NCBI GenBank assembly: GCA_035285405.1
Contig: JAYKJI010000008.1
Span: 1-5,259 of the forward strand
From: Woronichinia sp035285405
GTDB lineage: Bacteria > Cyanobacteriota > Cyanobacteriia > Cyanobacteriales > Microcystaceae
Direction of reading: 5' to 3'
DNA: 5,259 nt
Position numbers and translations under genes: made by a program. This document shows, one piece after another, positions 5,205 through 5,259 of the stretch (position 1 is the stretch's first letter; each line of letters opens with the position of its first letter). The notes under the pieces are model-generated. The model was not told where the DNA came from. It was given only the letters and a program-made list of their open reading frames with translations, and searched no databases.

Positions 5205-5257
5205 TTGTAATTGATTTCATTGCAATAATTCTGAGTAGCAAAAGTCCTATGTCAAGT
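5135..5257. repeat. Right arm of 123-bp perfect inverted repeat (abiV 3' segment)
   Basis: This is the exact reverse complement of 1-123. On the plus strand it reads in the sense direction of abiV, joined to codon 63 of the truncated restriction-modification gene. The GGT at the junction is shared by both partners (GGTAAAGGTAACC in abiV, TTGGTGGTAACC here), a microhomology typical of both illegitimate recombination and chimeric assembly. The AbiV-like frame (GNQENAPHGIGRNHDEKVVV) stays open to the window end. Confidence 0.95.
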
Positions 5258-5259
5258 TG

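Noticed and set aside
1..5257. The whole window as a composite transposon bounded by inverted repeats
   Set aside because: The arms are abiV coding sequence, contain no transposase or recognisable insertion-sequence ends, and there is no transposase anywhere in the window.

Overview
The window looks like cyanobacterial chromosomal DNA. It carries five perfect copies of the HIP1 octamer GCGATCGC (921, 1441, 3291, 4089, 4874), most of them between genes. It also has a cyanobacterial-type NdhF, heptameric ATTGACA tandem repeats, and a coiled-coil plus PD-(D/E)XK protein of a kind common in bloom-forming and unicellular cyanobacteria. The genus cannot be fixed from sequence alone.

Layout from left to right. 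Positions 1-633 (minus) hold a broken AbiV-type abortive-infection gene. It is split by a 101-bp TA-flanked miniature element (442-542) and carries a second frameshift at an A-rich run near 190; its 3' end runs off the window. Positions 634-1166 are AT-rich, contain two pairs of direct repeats, and end in a good intrinsic terminator for the next gene. Positions 1167-3173 (minus) are ndhF, a membrane proton-pumping subunit of the NDH-1 complex and the only core housekeeping gene here. Positions 3174-3597 are intergenic, with a heptamer repeat and a probable ISL3-type miniature element. Positions 3598-4005 (minus) encode a complete bacteriohemerythrin with all seven iron ligands. Positions 4143-4853 (plus) encode a coiled-coil protein with a nuclease-like C-terminal domain, divergent from the hemerythrin. 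Positions 4947-5134 (plus) are the first 62 codons of what looks like a restriction-modification (N-6 methylase/nuclease) gene with its own promoter, cut off just before its expected catalytic E-x-K.

The most striking structure is a perfect 123-bp inverted repeat: positions 1-123 are the reverse complement of 5135-5257. The repeat is the 3' part of the abiV reading frame. On the right it is joined abruptly to the truncated restriction-modification gene. It may be a real rearrangement or an assembly breakpoint, because both window ends lie inside it.

Functionally this is a respiratory/photosynthetic electron-transport gene flanked by decaying defence genes and miniature mobile elements. Apart from the shared repeat and the defence theme at both ends, nothing shows that the genes work together as one system. 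I see no convincing new multi-gene system. The best observations are the precise element insertion in abiV and the terminal inverted repeat.
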